Source of the DNA: Mesostigma viride | Taxonomy: Eukaryota > Streptophyta > Mesostigmatophyceae > Mesostigmatales > Mesostigmataceae | NCBI GenBank assembly: GCA_009746045.1 | Contig: RPFO01000392.1 | Location: 1,910,245 to 1,974,244 of the forward strand | Reading direction: 5' to 3' | DNA length: 64,000 bases | Shown here: piece by piece, positions 45,101 to 55,080 of the stretch | How the letters are laid out: each line of letters starts with the position of its first letter | Numbering within the stretch: the first letter of the stretch is position 1 | The notes under the pieces: generated by a model | Told to the model about the DNA's origin: nothing | What the model saw: only the letters and a program-made list of their open reading frames with translations | Database searches by the model: none | Program-made: the position numbers and the translations under genes

Positions 45101-46938
45101 CCCCCGCTAAACCAGGTCATTTGCCCCACCAGCAAGGTCCATTTTCCCACCAGCCATACTCTCCCTTCGCACTTCTGCTCCATTTCCATACACATATCTT
45201 GTGACCCGAGGCATGGTTTCTAGTGCGGCGTTATGGTCGGGCAAAGCACTAAGTAATCGCTCCCTTGACGCGATTATGCCAACGCTGCAGTCCTCAACCT
45301 TCCTTGGTACACGAGCGTGATGGCGCGCCTGCACATCAACGCGTTCCGCATCGACCTCCCCTCGGTGCCGCCTCTGCCGGCTGCAGCCAGCGGAGGGAGC
45401 AGCCTACTGTCCTGGGAACACTTGGCTGCGGCAGCGGCAGCCGCGGTGGTTGGTGATGGCGGCGTGGGCACTGGCGCATTCCTGCTCTTGTCCATGTACA
45501 ACCACAGCTGCGGTGGGTGGACCCTCTGCATGCTGGCTTGTGGACTTTGCCTGCTGCCATGCATGGACGCAGGGCTGGGGTTTCAGGTGCTACCGCCCGT
45601 TACAGATAGCTTGTAAATGCTGCCGATCCATTAGTGCCTTGGGTGTGCCTGCAGGATGTCTGTGCGCTGCCGAAGGTTTGCAAACTTGCATGCATGTTTT
45701 GTAGAATATTCCTCTCTGTACGCAGGTCTTCTATCATCGTTGCCAGCCCTTGTTTCTCTGGGGAGGGGACCAACTGTCAGCATGTTTTGCTTGCGTTTGC
45801 GTGGCAGCCCCCAACGTGGAGCCCCAGTGGACCAAGGACGCCACAGCCACAGTGGTTGCCAAGCGAGATGTTGAGAAAGGTATCCACAGCGCTTGTTCAG
45901 TTTTTTGCAACATGGGCAAGTTTCGTTCGTGTTGTTCCATGGCTGCTAGCCATGAGAAGATAACGGTAGTATTCATTCTGCCTTGTCTAGTTGAACAGAC
46001 CTTTGTGTCTGCGGCTTGTTCAGTGGTTTCTTTGCAGTGAAACCCACTCATAACAGGTCACTCCCTCCAGAAAGATTGCATGTGCTCTCTCCTCAGTGCC
46101 AGACCATGCCGTATATGCCCTCGCTGTTTATCATACTCACTCCATCGAAGGTGAAGGCGGGGATGGTAGCCAGGATATGCTGTCTCCCCCTATGTCTATA
46201 TACTGAATAGCGCTTGCCAGCCTGAATGCAGGGGACCAAAAAATCATGGCCAGGTAGCTGCGAGAGCAATAAGGGTATCATTGTGACCGGTTGTTAGATA
46301 GATGTAGTATGTAGCAATGTAGATAGATTAGACCGGTAGGAATGTGTGCGCCCATCCATCCATTCATCGGGGTTAATGCTCCGTGACTCCCCAACGGGAG
46401 CACGAGTCTAATTAATTAATTAATTAATTGTGACCGGACGTTGCCTGTCAGCTTTCAGAATCCAGATACGTGCATGTAAAAGCAGATGTTGAGTGGAAAA
46501 GTCGATCCTTGTGGGTCAAGCGAATGTTTTCCATAGTGGCATTCATCGCTTTGCGGAACTGTGTTTCCATGCATGCAGCTACTGTTGTAAGTATCTAAGT
46601 CGAGCTTGCCTGCATCAAGGAGTTGCAGCTGTAGTTTACAATTGCAGGTAACACCATGATTTGCCAGAGCCGCCACATGATTGAGGCGAGCCAAGGCAGA
46701 TTTCTGGCATCTGACCCTTTTGCACCACTGATTGATCTCCAGCAGTTCTGCCCGGTTCTTGGTGGCAATGCTCCTCCGTGTTGCAGGCGAAGAACTGTAT
46801 GTGTCGTACATCGATGCTGACATGCCGACATCTCAACGTCAGAGAACACTCCAGTGGGCCTACGGTTTTACGTGCCAGTGCTGTCGTTGTAAAGAAGGCT
46901 TAGAGAGGACTTCGGAGCTTTTGCAGGAAGATAGCTGA
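39195..46938 (+). CDS. ATXR4-like SET-domain protein (5' end not found)
   Basis: A probable protein-lysine methyltransferase of the plant ATXR4/SDG38 type, which transfers methyl from S-adenosylmethionine. Recognised exons: 39195-39328, 40202-40294, 41145-41203, 43726-43852, 44244-44361, 45291-45512, 45808-45879, 46787-46938. All junctions are GT-AG with agreeing phases. In order: split SET start AGRGVFARDDIPAGTRI; CYRCL (first Cys pair of the inserted zinc region); SEFEHFCRQKAAKYPLL; FEDGFKRL; WYTSVMARLHINAFRIDL; the cofactor/substrate motif NHSCAPN, formed across the 45512/45808 splice; GEELYVSYID; and a post-SET CQCCRC. A small exon with the second Cys pair probably lies between 40295 and 41144 and was not found, nor was the initiator codon. 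Confidence 0.88.
42385..42617. repeat. (GGGTGGGC)n array in a SET-gene intron
   Basis: About 28 copies of the octamer with one GAGT variant near 42411, in the intron 41204-43725. It is strongly G-rich on the transcript strand. ORFs of RVGGWAGG type are artefacts. Confidence 0.95.
42820..43011. repeat. 24-bp minisatellite, eight copies, in a SET-gene intron
   Basis: Unit attagatctgtgatgtgtgttatc, with one copy carrying gattt for gatgt. Each unit includes an AGATCT hexamer. Confidence 0.95.
44380..44402. repeat. poly-C tract just after a SET-gene splice donor
   Basis: About 23 consecutive C bases, 18 bp downstream of the donor at 44362. A second poly-C run lies near 45091-45107. Both are prone to sequencing error. 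Confidence 0.9.
46376..46432. repeat. short repeat shared with the CACTA interior
   Basis: Contains ctccgtgac, caacgggagcacgagt and an ATTAATTAATTA run, the inverse of 20955-21012. It lies in the last SET-gene intron. Confidence 0.6.
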
Positions 46939-46978
46939 CATGTGGCTACATCTCCGCAGCTACTCCCACTTCACCTTT

Positions 46979-46983
46979 TGTAA
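46979..46983 (+). terminator. TGTAA polyadenylation signal of the SET-domain gene
   Basis: TGTAA, the usual chlorophyte poly(A) signal, occurs about 40 bp after the TGA stop at 46936-46938. Confidence 0.55.
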
Positions 46984-49423
46984 GCCATGATGGTGCATGA
47001 TATAATAGTAGTCAGTTCTCCCATGCTGCAGTAACTGGCAGTGAGTGCTTTTGCATGCATGTCCACCGGCCGCCTTCTCTCATTAACATTAATCAATTAA
47101 TAAAGAACATATCTCCGCGTTGGCAGCATATGTAACATGGTTTTTTATATGGTTTTTAATACATTCCAAGCTACAACCTGCAGGTGGGGGATGTAAACTG
47201 CCACCTACTCTGGGTGCACAACCTTGTTGCACCTGCACCACCCTGATGTATATCATACCTAAACGGCATGGCATGGGGCCGGTATGTACATGTGTGCCTA
47301 CACGAGCCACGAGCCACGAGGTAGCCATGGCTGACTTTCACGTTTGAGCTCATAACTTTCACGTTTGAGCACCGAATTCAGCCGTGAATATCACTATCGC
47401 TTCGTCTTTCTAAGACGCACATGCTGATATAATTTTCCGAATCTGTAACGCAATATATGACGAGCAAACGTCCTTTGACGCAACGCAGTTTGGCGGATGC
47501 GCTCGGCCATGAAAATTCTGCAGCCCAGGCTGCAGCTTCGCTCTCAGGTCCGCAGGCAGCGGTGACACTAGTCGTGCACTGACCAGTGGTCGCCCAGCAA
47601 CCTCCCGGGACGTGGCGCGCCGAATATTTTCCGCGCCAAAAAATTCGCGGTACCGTCCGTACGGTGTATAATGTGTGCCCGGACCGCTCAACCCTCGCGG
47701 AAGTGGCCATGGCGGCATGCCTTTATGCAATATTAATCGATATGGCACGTAAACAGCTAGAAAAAATGCTTGAATTTCGCAGAAGATTAGTTGATGACCT
47801 CATTTCGAGGCGGAAAGTTTACGGTTTGCAATATCGCTAATTTCTCGAACGGCTACGGGCGCGGGGGTCCAGGATATAATTTCTCTTGCGGATCATGAAA
47901 TTTAATGCAGGTTTACGGCAGCTATTGTGAGGCAACGTAGGCTCTAAAGAGCGATTATGAAGCTAACTTAAGGGTGTTGTCGAGTTTGTGCCGAAGCTTC
48001 CCGGTTTCTTTTACATTTCCGGCATTCAAGGTAAGAACCTACGCAGGCCTGCGCATGTCGCCTTCGACGTATTCACGGAAGGCGCACCTTCCTTGTTCGC
48101 CTGATCAATGGATGATGTCTTTTATTGTTCGAGCTTGCGTGCCAGTTTATGCATGAAACATTTCCACGCAGGCAGGTGCATTAACGTCGGCCTTTCGCCT
48201 TTTTTTCGGGCAGTTTCCCTGCAGGAAGCGCTCCATTTCTTTCGGTTGCATCGTCAGATTCCTAGCTATTTCGTACAATTTCGTGTAGTTTGTGGCTGGC
48301 ATGCTAAATGCGCCGAGGTCAAGTTGTTGGTAATGTGTTGACATTTGTTTTCCATAATCCTTTGGACGTGAGCTTGCTCAGACGCTTTGTTATGTGCCGG
48401 ATCTGACACGCCTGTTTTAGAACGACATCCGGCATGTGCCTAGAGGCTAACAAGCTGGCATCAGCTTCTTAGCAAATTGCCCTATTGGAAAGGAAGGTGA
48501 GAGTGGTTCTTTTGCTGGCCATACTGCATGAGTGGCATTGCATTAGATAGGTGTTTCCATTGCTTTCCTTGAGCTATAACCATTAAGACTTCCCTGCTAT
48601 GTGTGCAGCAAGGCAAGCTTGATAGGATGTGAATGCTTGGCAGACAACATGTATGATTTGCTGCCAAGTTTGCAGGCTGCAGTTGCCTCTATTGCTTGGT
48701 CAGTCTTTCTAAGGTTTTTACACGTATACTTGCTGAGTTCTTGGCATAAATTTACATGGTAACCTTGGGCTGAGCTTAGTGTATGCTCTCTTGGTGCGTG
48801 TATGCCTAGCGATGGTGTTGCTATGCGCACGCTGGCAAGGCTGGCCGTGCTGAGGGCAGGGGAGGGCAGATGAGGTGCCTAGCCTTTTCTTATGTTGTGT
48901 GATCGAGTTGGGCGTGTTTTTTGGCCTCTTGGATGGAAAACATGATGTCTAGGTGGCCTTATACACAGAAAAACCTCATTTAGCGTATGTTCAGGTTTTA
49001 GCACGCAAAACCTTATAACTTGAGCTAGACTTGTCGGAATGACCTGGGACTTGGACCACTGCTGTCCCCCTGTTAGCCGGATTTTCGCTTGATTTTGTGG
49101 CCTTATCTGAAGTGTTTATGATATGTATATTCCCAATGTCCGGTAAAAAAAGACCTGTTTTGCGGGAAAATTAATAACTGTTCAAGGTTTTGCCATTTCC
49201 ATGTTGTAAATAGCTCAGCAAGCTACACACTCAGGGAACTACAAATGGTTGATTTTTGGCTGCCAACAAATGTGTGCATTGGCTGGGGCATACCCAACCC
49301 TAATTAGCGTCCTTTTCTATTTATAGCGCAATATTGGCGTATACTTGGGGGTAGTACCCCCAACAAGTGCATGGACAACTCACAAGAGATGTTATTTAGT
49401 GCCCGCAATCATGTTTCAGCATT
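46984..49423. other. intergenic stretch, repeat fragments only
   Basis: 47160-47290 is a diverged copy of the dispersed repeat at 30372-30770, and 47303-47412 is the inverse of 30771-30890. A GC-rich segment at 47560-47720 with GTATAATG could be a promoter, followed by a short ORF (47586-47840) with a charged KQLEKMLEFRRRLVDDL stretch that I do not recognise. From 47850 to 49420 I see nothing I can name. Confidence 0.45.
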
Positions 49424-50703
49424 GTGCAAATGAATTTCAAGTGTTATTACCATAGTTCAATTTTTAAGGTTTTTGGGGTGCCACCTCCCCAACCTCGCCA
49501 TCGGCATCGCCTGACCCGAAACGCACCCGCTCAGCCGACAAAACAGGAGGGTCCCGCCCCTATGAACCGCGCTTTCGGCCCAAACCTTTCCAGGTCGATG
49601 ATCACGACTGGACCAACATGTCGATCCCCGGACGATGCTATGCACTGCATCTTCTTCGGGGACTACGCCTCGCTATACGACCTGTGCCTCCATCTCTACG
49701 ACCAAGATCGCCTCCTCTGCAGCAACGGCAGCCGCTGGACCAACCACAGCATGCTGTTCGGCTGCCCCCGCCCCCAGCTCCAGCACGCCATCCTCAACTC
49801 CCTTCTCCAGCGCTCTGACGGCAAGATCTGGGCTCCATCCATCTCCGCCCCCGCCCTCCGTTGCATCCTCATGGAAGCCTAAGTTCCAGCAGCACGTGAC
49901 CCCCCTTGCTGCTGACGTCGCAGCAATGGGTGGCCCGCTGGCTGCTGAACTTCCTCACCTCACCGCCATGCACCTCCACTGCCATTTCCGCCTCCACTGC
50001 CGACATCAAAGCCCAGCTCCTCGACCTCAACCAACGCCTTCAAGCCACCGCCACCGCCCTTGAGAGCTTGCATGACACCGCCGGCCTCACCGCCCAGGCG
50101 GTGAAGGACATCGCCGCCCAGCCGGCGCCTGCTGGCCCGGCCGGCGATGCTCCCTCCACCTGGGCGGACTTGCTTAAGCAGCACACCACCTCTGGACCAC
50201 CTCCACTAGTCTCGGCACAACTCAAGCAACAAGCCCTCGACCTTCGCGAGAAAGCCGACATCGCCCGGCGCAGCCACAATGTCATCATCAAGCACTTCGA
50301 CCAGCCGCCGGGCAGGTGAGACCTCCACGAGCCTTCTTGAGGCATTTAAGCGCGACATTTTTGCCCCCATGCTACTCACTGGTGAGCTGGACATGTCGGC
50401 TGTCCGCGCCTCCCCCGCGCGCGCGGGGGAAGGCTGGCCCGGCACCCGTGCTCCTCACCTTTAAGTACATGGCGGACAAGCTGGCGTTCCTTAAATGCCG
50501 CAAGAAGCTCTCGATCGAGGACTCGCTTCACGCTGGACGACGACTTGACCCTGGCCCAGCAACAGCAGCGACGCGAGCTATGGCCGACCTACCTTCAGCT
50601 CCGGCAAAGCGCAGGGGGGAAGCCGGTATACAGTACTGGAGGGGGGCGGTCATCCACGTTGACCACAAGCCCTGGCAGCCCCCTCCTGCCACCTCAGACT
50701 AGG
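49424..50703 (+). pseudogene. LINE ORF1 fragment, frameshifted
   Basis: This resembles ORF1 of L1-type non-LTR retrotransposons, an RNA-binding particle protein. The first open part (49424-49882) has a proline-rich start and a DYASLYDLCLHLYDQDRLL segment. A second frame (49906-50319) has a helical stretch (TADIKAQLLDLNQRL, LKQQALDLREKADIARR). After shifts near 50320 and 50450 it reads LLEAFKRDIFAPMLL, TFKYMADKLAFLKCRKKL and LAQQQQRRELWPTYLQLR, matching the conserved RRM/C-terminal pattern. At least three frame breaks are needed. No ORF2 (endonuclease-RT) follows in the window, so it is a truncated dead copy. Confidence 0.65.
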
Positions 50704-50735
50704 GAATCCTGCATACCATGCAGTAGTGTATAGAT

Positions 50736-51130
50736 TAGTCAGGCTTAGCCTAGCATGTGGCCCACGCGCATGTGCGCCCATAATGGCCCCCATGGATGTT
50801 GCCTTCAGAATTTAGCCAAGCCATGCCAATAATGGGACCCCCATGGATGTTGCATTAGAATTTAGCTATGCTATGCCTATGCAGAGAGATGCTCTCTGTC
50901 GAGATCGAAGCCATGCCCTAGCCCTTGTATAGCCATGATGATCTTCCTCCCCCGTGCCGGGATCCCCTTAGTTGGGTTGAACCCGAGACAGCATGGTGGT
51001 GCCGGTGCCCTTGAGGCACCTAGAACAAGTGTTGCTTACATTCCGACTATTGCAGGAAGTAGCCCAGAATGCATTAAAAGCCATATGCCCCTTCTCCGGG
51101 ATATGTGCTACTATATACTCCCAACGGAGT
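50736..51130 (-). repeat. dispersed repeat family C, copy 2 (inverted)
   Basis: Inverse of 30372-30770 with the same block order, including ctacttcctgca, ggaatgtaa and catatgcccctt. It starts about 30 bp after the LINE fragment. A short tandem duplication around ccatggatgttgc (50790-50860) is present. Confidence 0.7.
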
Positions 51131-51281
51131 TATGTTTCCAATTATTAATTAATTAAGTAGCTTCCATCATCATTCCGTCATCATTCCGTCATCGCGACTA
51201 GGAGAAGTGCACCACCCTTATGCTGGCATCTGCCACCCCTATAGTGACCCTATAGTGACCGCGGCCTAGGATGGGGTCTCA

Positions 51282-51311
51282 CCCTAAGCCCTAAACCCTA
51301 AAACCCTGAAC
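51282..51311. repeat. interstitial telomere-like sequence
   Basis: The stretch ccctaagccctaaaccctaaaaccctg contains plant/algal-type CCCTAAA units with variants. It is short and degenerate, so it could be chance or a healed break. Confidence 0.45.
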
Positions 51312-51425
51312 CACTTGCAAAAACAGAAGTGCCCCCCTGCCACCACTGCTCACCAGGTTGTGACATTTAGGCTGGCATCTGTCACCACCCCGGCAGTTGT
51401 GATGGTGTGTTGGGGGTGTGACAAG

Positions 51426-51915
51426 GATGGCGAAAAATTGCACGTACTTACTCTTATATAAAGAACGCCCAATTTTTCGCCACCCTGCCACCCCTTGGCG
51501 CGGGTCATAGGAGGTGTTTGTCAAGGTGTGAGAGTGATGGCGAAAAATTGCACGTACTTACTCTTATATAAAGAACGCCCAATTTTTCGCCACCCTGCCA
51601 CCCCTTGGCGCGGGTCATAGGAGGTGTTTGTCAAGGTGTGAGAGTGATGGCGAAAAATTGCACGTACTTACTCTTAAGAAAAGAACGCCCAATTTTTCGC
51701 CACCCTGCCACCCCTTGGCGCGGGTCATAGGAGGTGTTTGTCAAGGTGTGACAAGGATGGCGAAAAATTGCACGTACTTACTCTTAAGAAAAGAACGCCC
51801 AATTTTTCGCCACCTTCCCCCACTGGCCGGCGCTGAGGTGGCGTGGGTTGTTGGATGTGGCGAAAAATTGCACGTACTTACTCTTAAGAAAAAGACCGCC
51901 CAATTTTTCGCCATG
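51426..51915. repeat. 110-bp minisatellite whose units contain a hairpin
   Basis: The motif ggcgaaaaattg starts at 51429, 51539, 51649, 51759 and 51859 (spacing 110, 110, 110, 100). In each unit it is mirrored after about 30 bp by caatttttcgcc, so each can form a stem of 11-13 bp with a loop containing acttactctta. Copies 1-2 carry TATATAAAG in the loop and copies 3-5 carry AAGAAAAG or similar. No gene is seen. Confidence 0.9.
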
Positions 51916-52246
51916 GCCTCGCAGGGTGAGGGAGCCGGCGAGGGCCGCGCGGCGGGGTGTGCAGAGTGTCATTTTATTACTCTGTGTAACCTCTGGAAAC
52001 TCAGGCGACCTATGCAAGAATCCCATACGACCTGCGTCGATGCATGAGAGGTTTACTCTGGATTAATTAAAAACCGGCCGTAGTTAGAACTGCATTTCGA
52101 GACGAATGAAAATTGTTTTCAGCATGCATTGACGCGTTGTATACTGCATAAACGAATTCATTAAAATTTATATCACGTTCACATTCGTTATCAGCTCAAC
52201 AAGAGCGAAATGGCAAGCTCGTTGCCGTCGTCAACAAGACGACACT

Positions 52247-52821
52247 CTACTCCTTGTCCTTGGAGTTTCCAGTCTGGCTCTTCACAACGTTCGAGCCGGT
52301 CTTCCTCTTGTAGACATGGCCGTGAGAGCTTGACGCTTCCTCGCGGCTCCTCTTCCTGCCATGGGAAGTGGCGGTCTTTGCGTCCTCGAAACCCTTCTTT
52401 GCCTCCTCCCATGCCTTGTAGAGGGTAACGGGGGCAATGCCTGGCTGGCGCTTGGACTTTGAGAAGCCATCGACGAATCGTCGACCATCTTAACGCATCC
52501 GTCGGCTTGGTCGAGGCGAATCCACTCACATCGGTCCTCGACCTTCCTCGGCCTTGCCGCGTTCCTCTCGTAGACCCACTCGACGCAAATTTTGGGCGTC
52601 TTGCGGTCGACATCGTCATATCCGGCGTCGTGAATCTTGAAGACCTCGCAGGTAGGTCCGGTGCCTCCAACAGCACCTTCGTTTCCGGAAAGAAGGGAGA
52701 CCTTGTGCGTCAGGTGTGCGAGCTGGTCAGATATCTTTGTCTGGCCGTCCTCGAGACCATCGAGGATTTTTCCAAGCGTGGCCAACGCCTTCTCGCAGGG
52801 CCCTGCGTTTCGGGAAGCCAT
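52247..52821 (-). pseudogene. viral gene of unknown function, frameshifted
   Basis: The start ATG at 52819-52821 gives MASRNAGPCEKALATL, a short helical region (LGKILDGLEDGQTKISDQLAHLTHKV) and a CEVFKIHDAGYDD...ICVEWVYERN segment. The frame breaks near 52480 (tctcaaag). The neighbouring frame continues without stops as SKRQPGIAPVTLYKAWEEAKKG and a Lys/Arg-rich tail ending NSKDKE at a TAG at 52247, a natural-looking C-terminus. About 190 residues with one correction. No family recognised; the basic tail suggests nucleic-acid contact. It is the leftmost viral gene seen. Confidence 0.6.
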
Positions 52822-53164
52822 GGCTACCGGCAGAGGGCTTGCAAACGTGAGATGCGTGACTTGCACGTGATTTTGCCTATTTGTGCACAATGTGCCAAGG
52901 TCCGTTACGTCTGCTGGCACGGCCTGGACAGGACGCGAAGGTGGCTGGACTTGTACAAGTGTCGAACTTGGCTAAATTTCGGAGCGATGCAAGTCTAAGG
53001 TGGCCTCTACCACGTGGCGAGTTCTGGGACGTGAATTTAGGTAAAAAGACTCGTAAGCGTGCGAGTAATCAACTGGGTCACTTGTCAATCGCCTGAACGA
53101 AGATTCTAGAGTGTCCACGAGAGTGAATTTTCCGAAGCAACCACCCATATATGATGCGCAGAAA

Positions 53165-53671
53165 TTACTTGCCATGGCAGGAACATTTTTTTTTCTCTAG
53201 TCCTCGGATTTTCTCGAAACGCAAAATTACAACGAATTTCGCCACAGCCGTTGGGACCGTGTAAGAATCATCACCAGCAGCCCTATCGAGGTGCACGAGG
53301 CTTAACGATAAACGACCACCATTCCGAAACAGATATGGATCAGTCAGGTTCATATAATTGTGATCGTTGACGCATGTGTACGTCGTAGCTACAGCCCCAC
53401 CAGAGCAGAATTCTGAAAAAAGCACTGCGTGCTCATCCAAATTGTTCTCGGCCCCTCGAAAGTTAGGCGATGTCACGCCAAGTATACTCTTCCCAGCTGC
53501 TCCCTGGATGTTAACTAGATAGGCTGCGTGCCCACCTCCTCGCCAGTCCTCGTCGATGATTGGGGCTCTCGGGTCTGGCTTGATGACAAATTCTGCTCGT
53601 CTCGTTGTGGCGTCAAAGGAGAGTGCCTTGTTGCTGTCTAGTAAAATCTGATAAAAAGTGGGATACTCCAT
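53165..53671 (-). CDS. viral hypothetical protein, 168 residues
   Basis: An intact ORF with start MEYPTFYQILL and a beta-rich look (AEFVIKP, AAYLVNI, KSILGVTSP, TVPTAVAKFVVILRFEKI). The end is basic and Cys-containing (KKKCSCHGK). An A/T-rich leader with TATATATC lies just upstream of the ATG. Compact size and position between the frameshifted leftmost gene and the fibre gene suggest a virion protein, but no family is recognised. Confidence 0.6.
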   Translation of the reverse strand: MEYPTFYQILLDSNKALSFDATTRRAEFVIKPDPRAPIIDEDWRGGGHAAYLVNIQGAAGKSILGVTSPNFRGAENNLDEHAVLFSEFCSGGAVATTYTCVNDHNYMNLTDPYLFRNGGRLSLSLVHLDRAAGDDSYTVPTAVAKFVVILRFEKIRGLEKKKCSCHGK

Positions 53672-53724
53672 GCTTTATTGTGATATATAGAAGAGATATT
53701 TAGTTCTTGTCTTGCATCCTATGT

Positions 53725-54854
53725 CTATGGGGGCGGTGTTGCAGGAGTGCCCCACTTGGCCACGAGGTACCCGCGGATCAGCTCCAACTCGGCGGAGGTC
53801 TTGGCGGTATTGTAGATGAGGATCTCGCCGATCCACCCGTCAAAGGCGCGGACTGCGTTAGTCGTATCGCCACCAACTGCGAGATTGCCGGTAACGTTTC
53901 GGGATTTGACCCGGCAGCTGCGTTTGCGGTACGCCCGTCGAATCTGGTAGTGCAAGTGTTCAATACCGTGTCCACCGAAAGCGCGAGGACGTGCTGCTTG
54001 TTGTCGAAAAAAAGGTCTTGATGCCATCGTGACGTATATCTGGGTTGTCCCAGGACCCGGCGTGGCGGCTACGACTTCACCGATGCCACCTGGTACACGA
54101 TCGATTCGATCTCACCGTTGTGCTTCCTATCATGTAGCCTCTGATAACGTCCGTGGTCCCGGGGTTGTTGGTATCAGGGTAGGTAGCGGTCGTCAGCTGT
54201 TTGGCGACCATCACCATGCACGACTTGGTCCCGATAGATCCCCAGAATGTAGATGACGAGGTCAGAAGTCCCGAGCGGAGGTTGATGAAGCGGAGGGACG
54301 TCTTCCCGTTGAGCTCGGTGGTGTCCAGAATGGGCGTCTTCGCGGAATTGGACTGCGTTACGTGATACCCCGAGGCCAGGTTCTTCTTGTCGTTCATCCG
54401 CAGCACGTTGCCGCCCGCGGTGCTCTGGACGGCGGTCCCCGTGGTGTCGCTGAACAGGGTGCTGCCGTCCGACGGGTCGTACCACGCGTACAGCGCGGGG
54501 TCGACGGCGGGGTCGTACGAGTACGTGAACGAAAGCGTATTGGAGGCCGCGTTGCCACTCCCCCACGATGCGTCTATCACCGTGTTTGCCCACGTTTACA
54601 GTCGTTGAGAAGTTGGCCATAGTTGGAGTGACGTCGAACGTGTAAGAGTTTCCACTTCCCAGGAGGTTGGAGGCCGCCCCATTGGTAACGGTGATGTCGC
54701 CCAACACAAAACCAGTTACAGGCCTGTTAAATGTGGCAGTCACGGTCACTGGAACAGCAGTAGGCGTTGGGCTGCCAGTCGTGAGGGTTACAGTATTCTT
54801 GGCACGCCTCTTCCGCGTGAGTAGTGGGCAAATGCTATAATCAAACGACATCAA
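53725..54854 (-). pseudogene. viral Ig-like plus LamG-like surface/fibre protein, several frameshifts
   Basis: The N-terminal part (54854 down to about 54600) reads VTVTATFNRPVTGFVLGDITVTNG...YTFDVTP, a bacterial Ig-like repeat common in phage and viral fibres. After a shift near 54592 it continues through PALYAWYDPSDGSTLF..., LRMNDKKNLA, TELNGKTSLRFIN. After further shifts between 54080 and 53880 it ends with NLAVGGDTTNAVRAFDGWIGEILIY and LELIRGYLVAKWG, a LamG/concanavalin-like end. Ig-like plus lectin-like folds suggest cell-surface attachment. About 375 residues if intact. The number of breaks (at least three) exceeds that of its neighbours, suggesting true decay or local sequence error. 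Confidence 0.7.
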
Positions 54855-54860
54855 ACTAAT

Positions 54861-55058
54861 CTACAATATCATGACACTATTTTTTGGAGTTTGTGGCAGT
54901 GGATATTGAAACTTCCCAACCAGAACCGGCCCTTGTTTTGCTGGCAAAAGTGAGGCCCTGCCATCATCTGCTAGGTTTGGCGTATCGAAGATCAGTATCT
55001 GCCTGTTTAAGGGGTTTGCGACTATCCTAGGGTCTTTGAGATAATCCATCGAAGACAC
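54861..55058 (-). CDS. viral small protein, 65 residues
   Basis: Start MSSMDYLKDPRIVANPL, then hydrophobic segments (ILIFDTPNL, PVLVGKFQYPL). It sits between the fibre-like gene and the capsid gene in the same orientation. No family recognised; the open frame, spacing and shared orientation support a real gene. Confidence 0.5.
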   Translation of the reverse strand: MSSMDYLKDPRIVANPLNRQILIFDTPNLADDGRASLLPAKQGPVLVGKFQYPLPQTPKNSVMIL

Positions 55059-55080
55059 AGTATACTAGGGAGGGAGATTT

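Noticed and set aside
51426-51915. CRISPR-like or tRNA-like hairpin array
   Set aside because: The 110-bp units repeat as a whole with no variable spacers and lack tRNA features.
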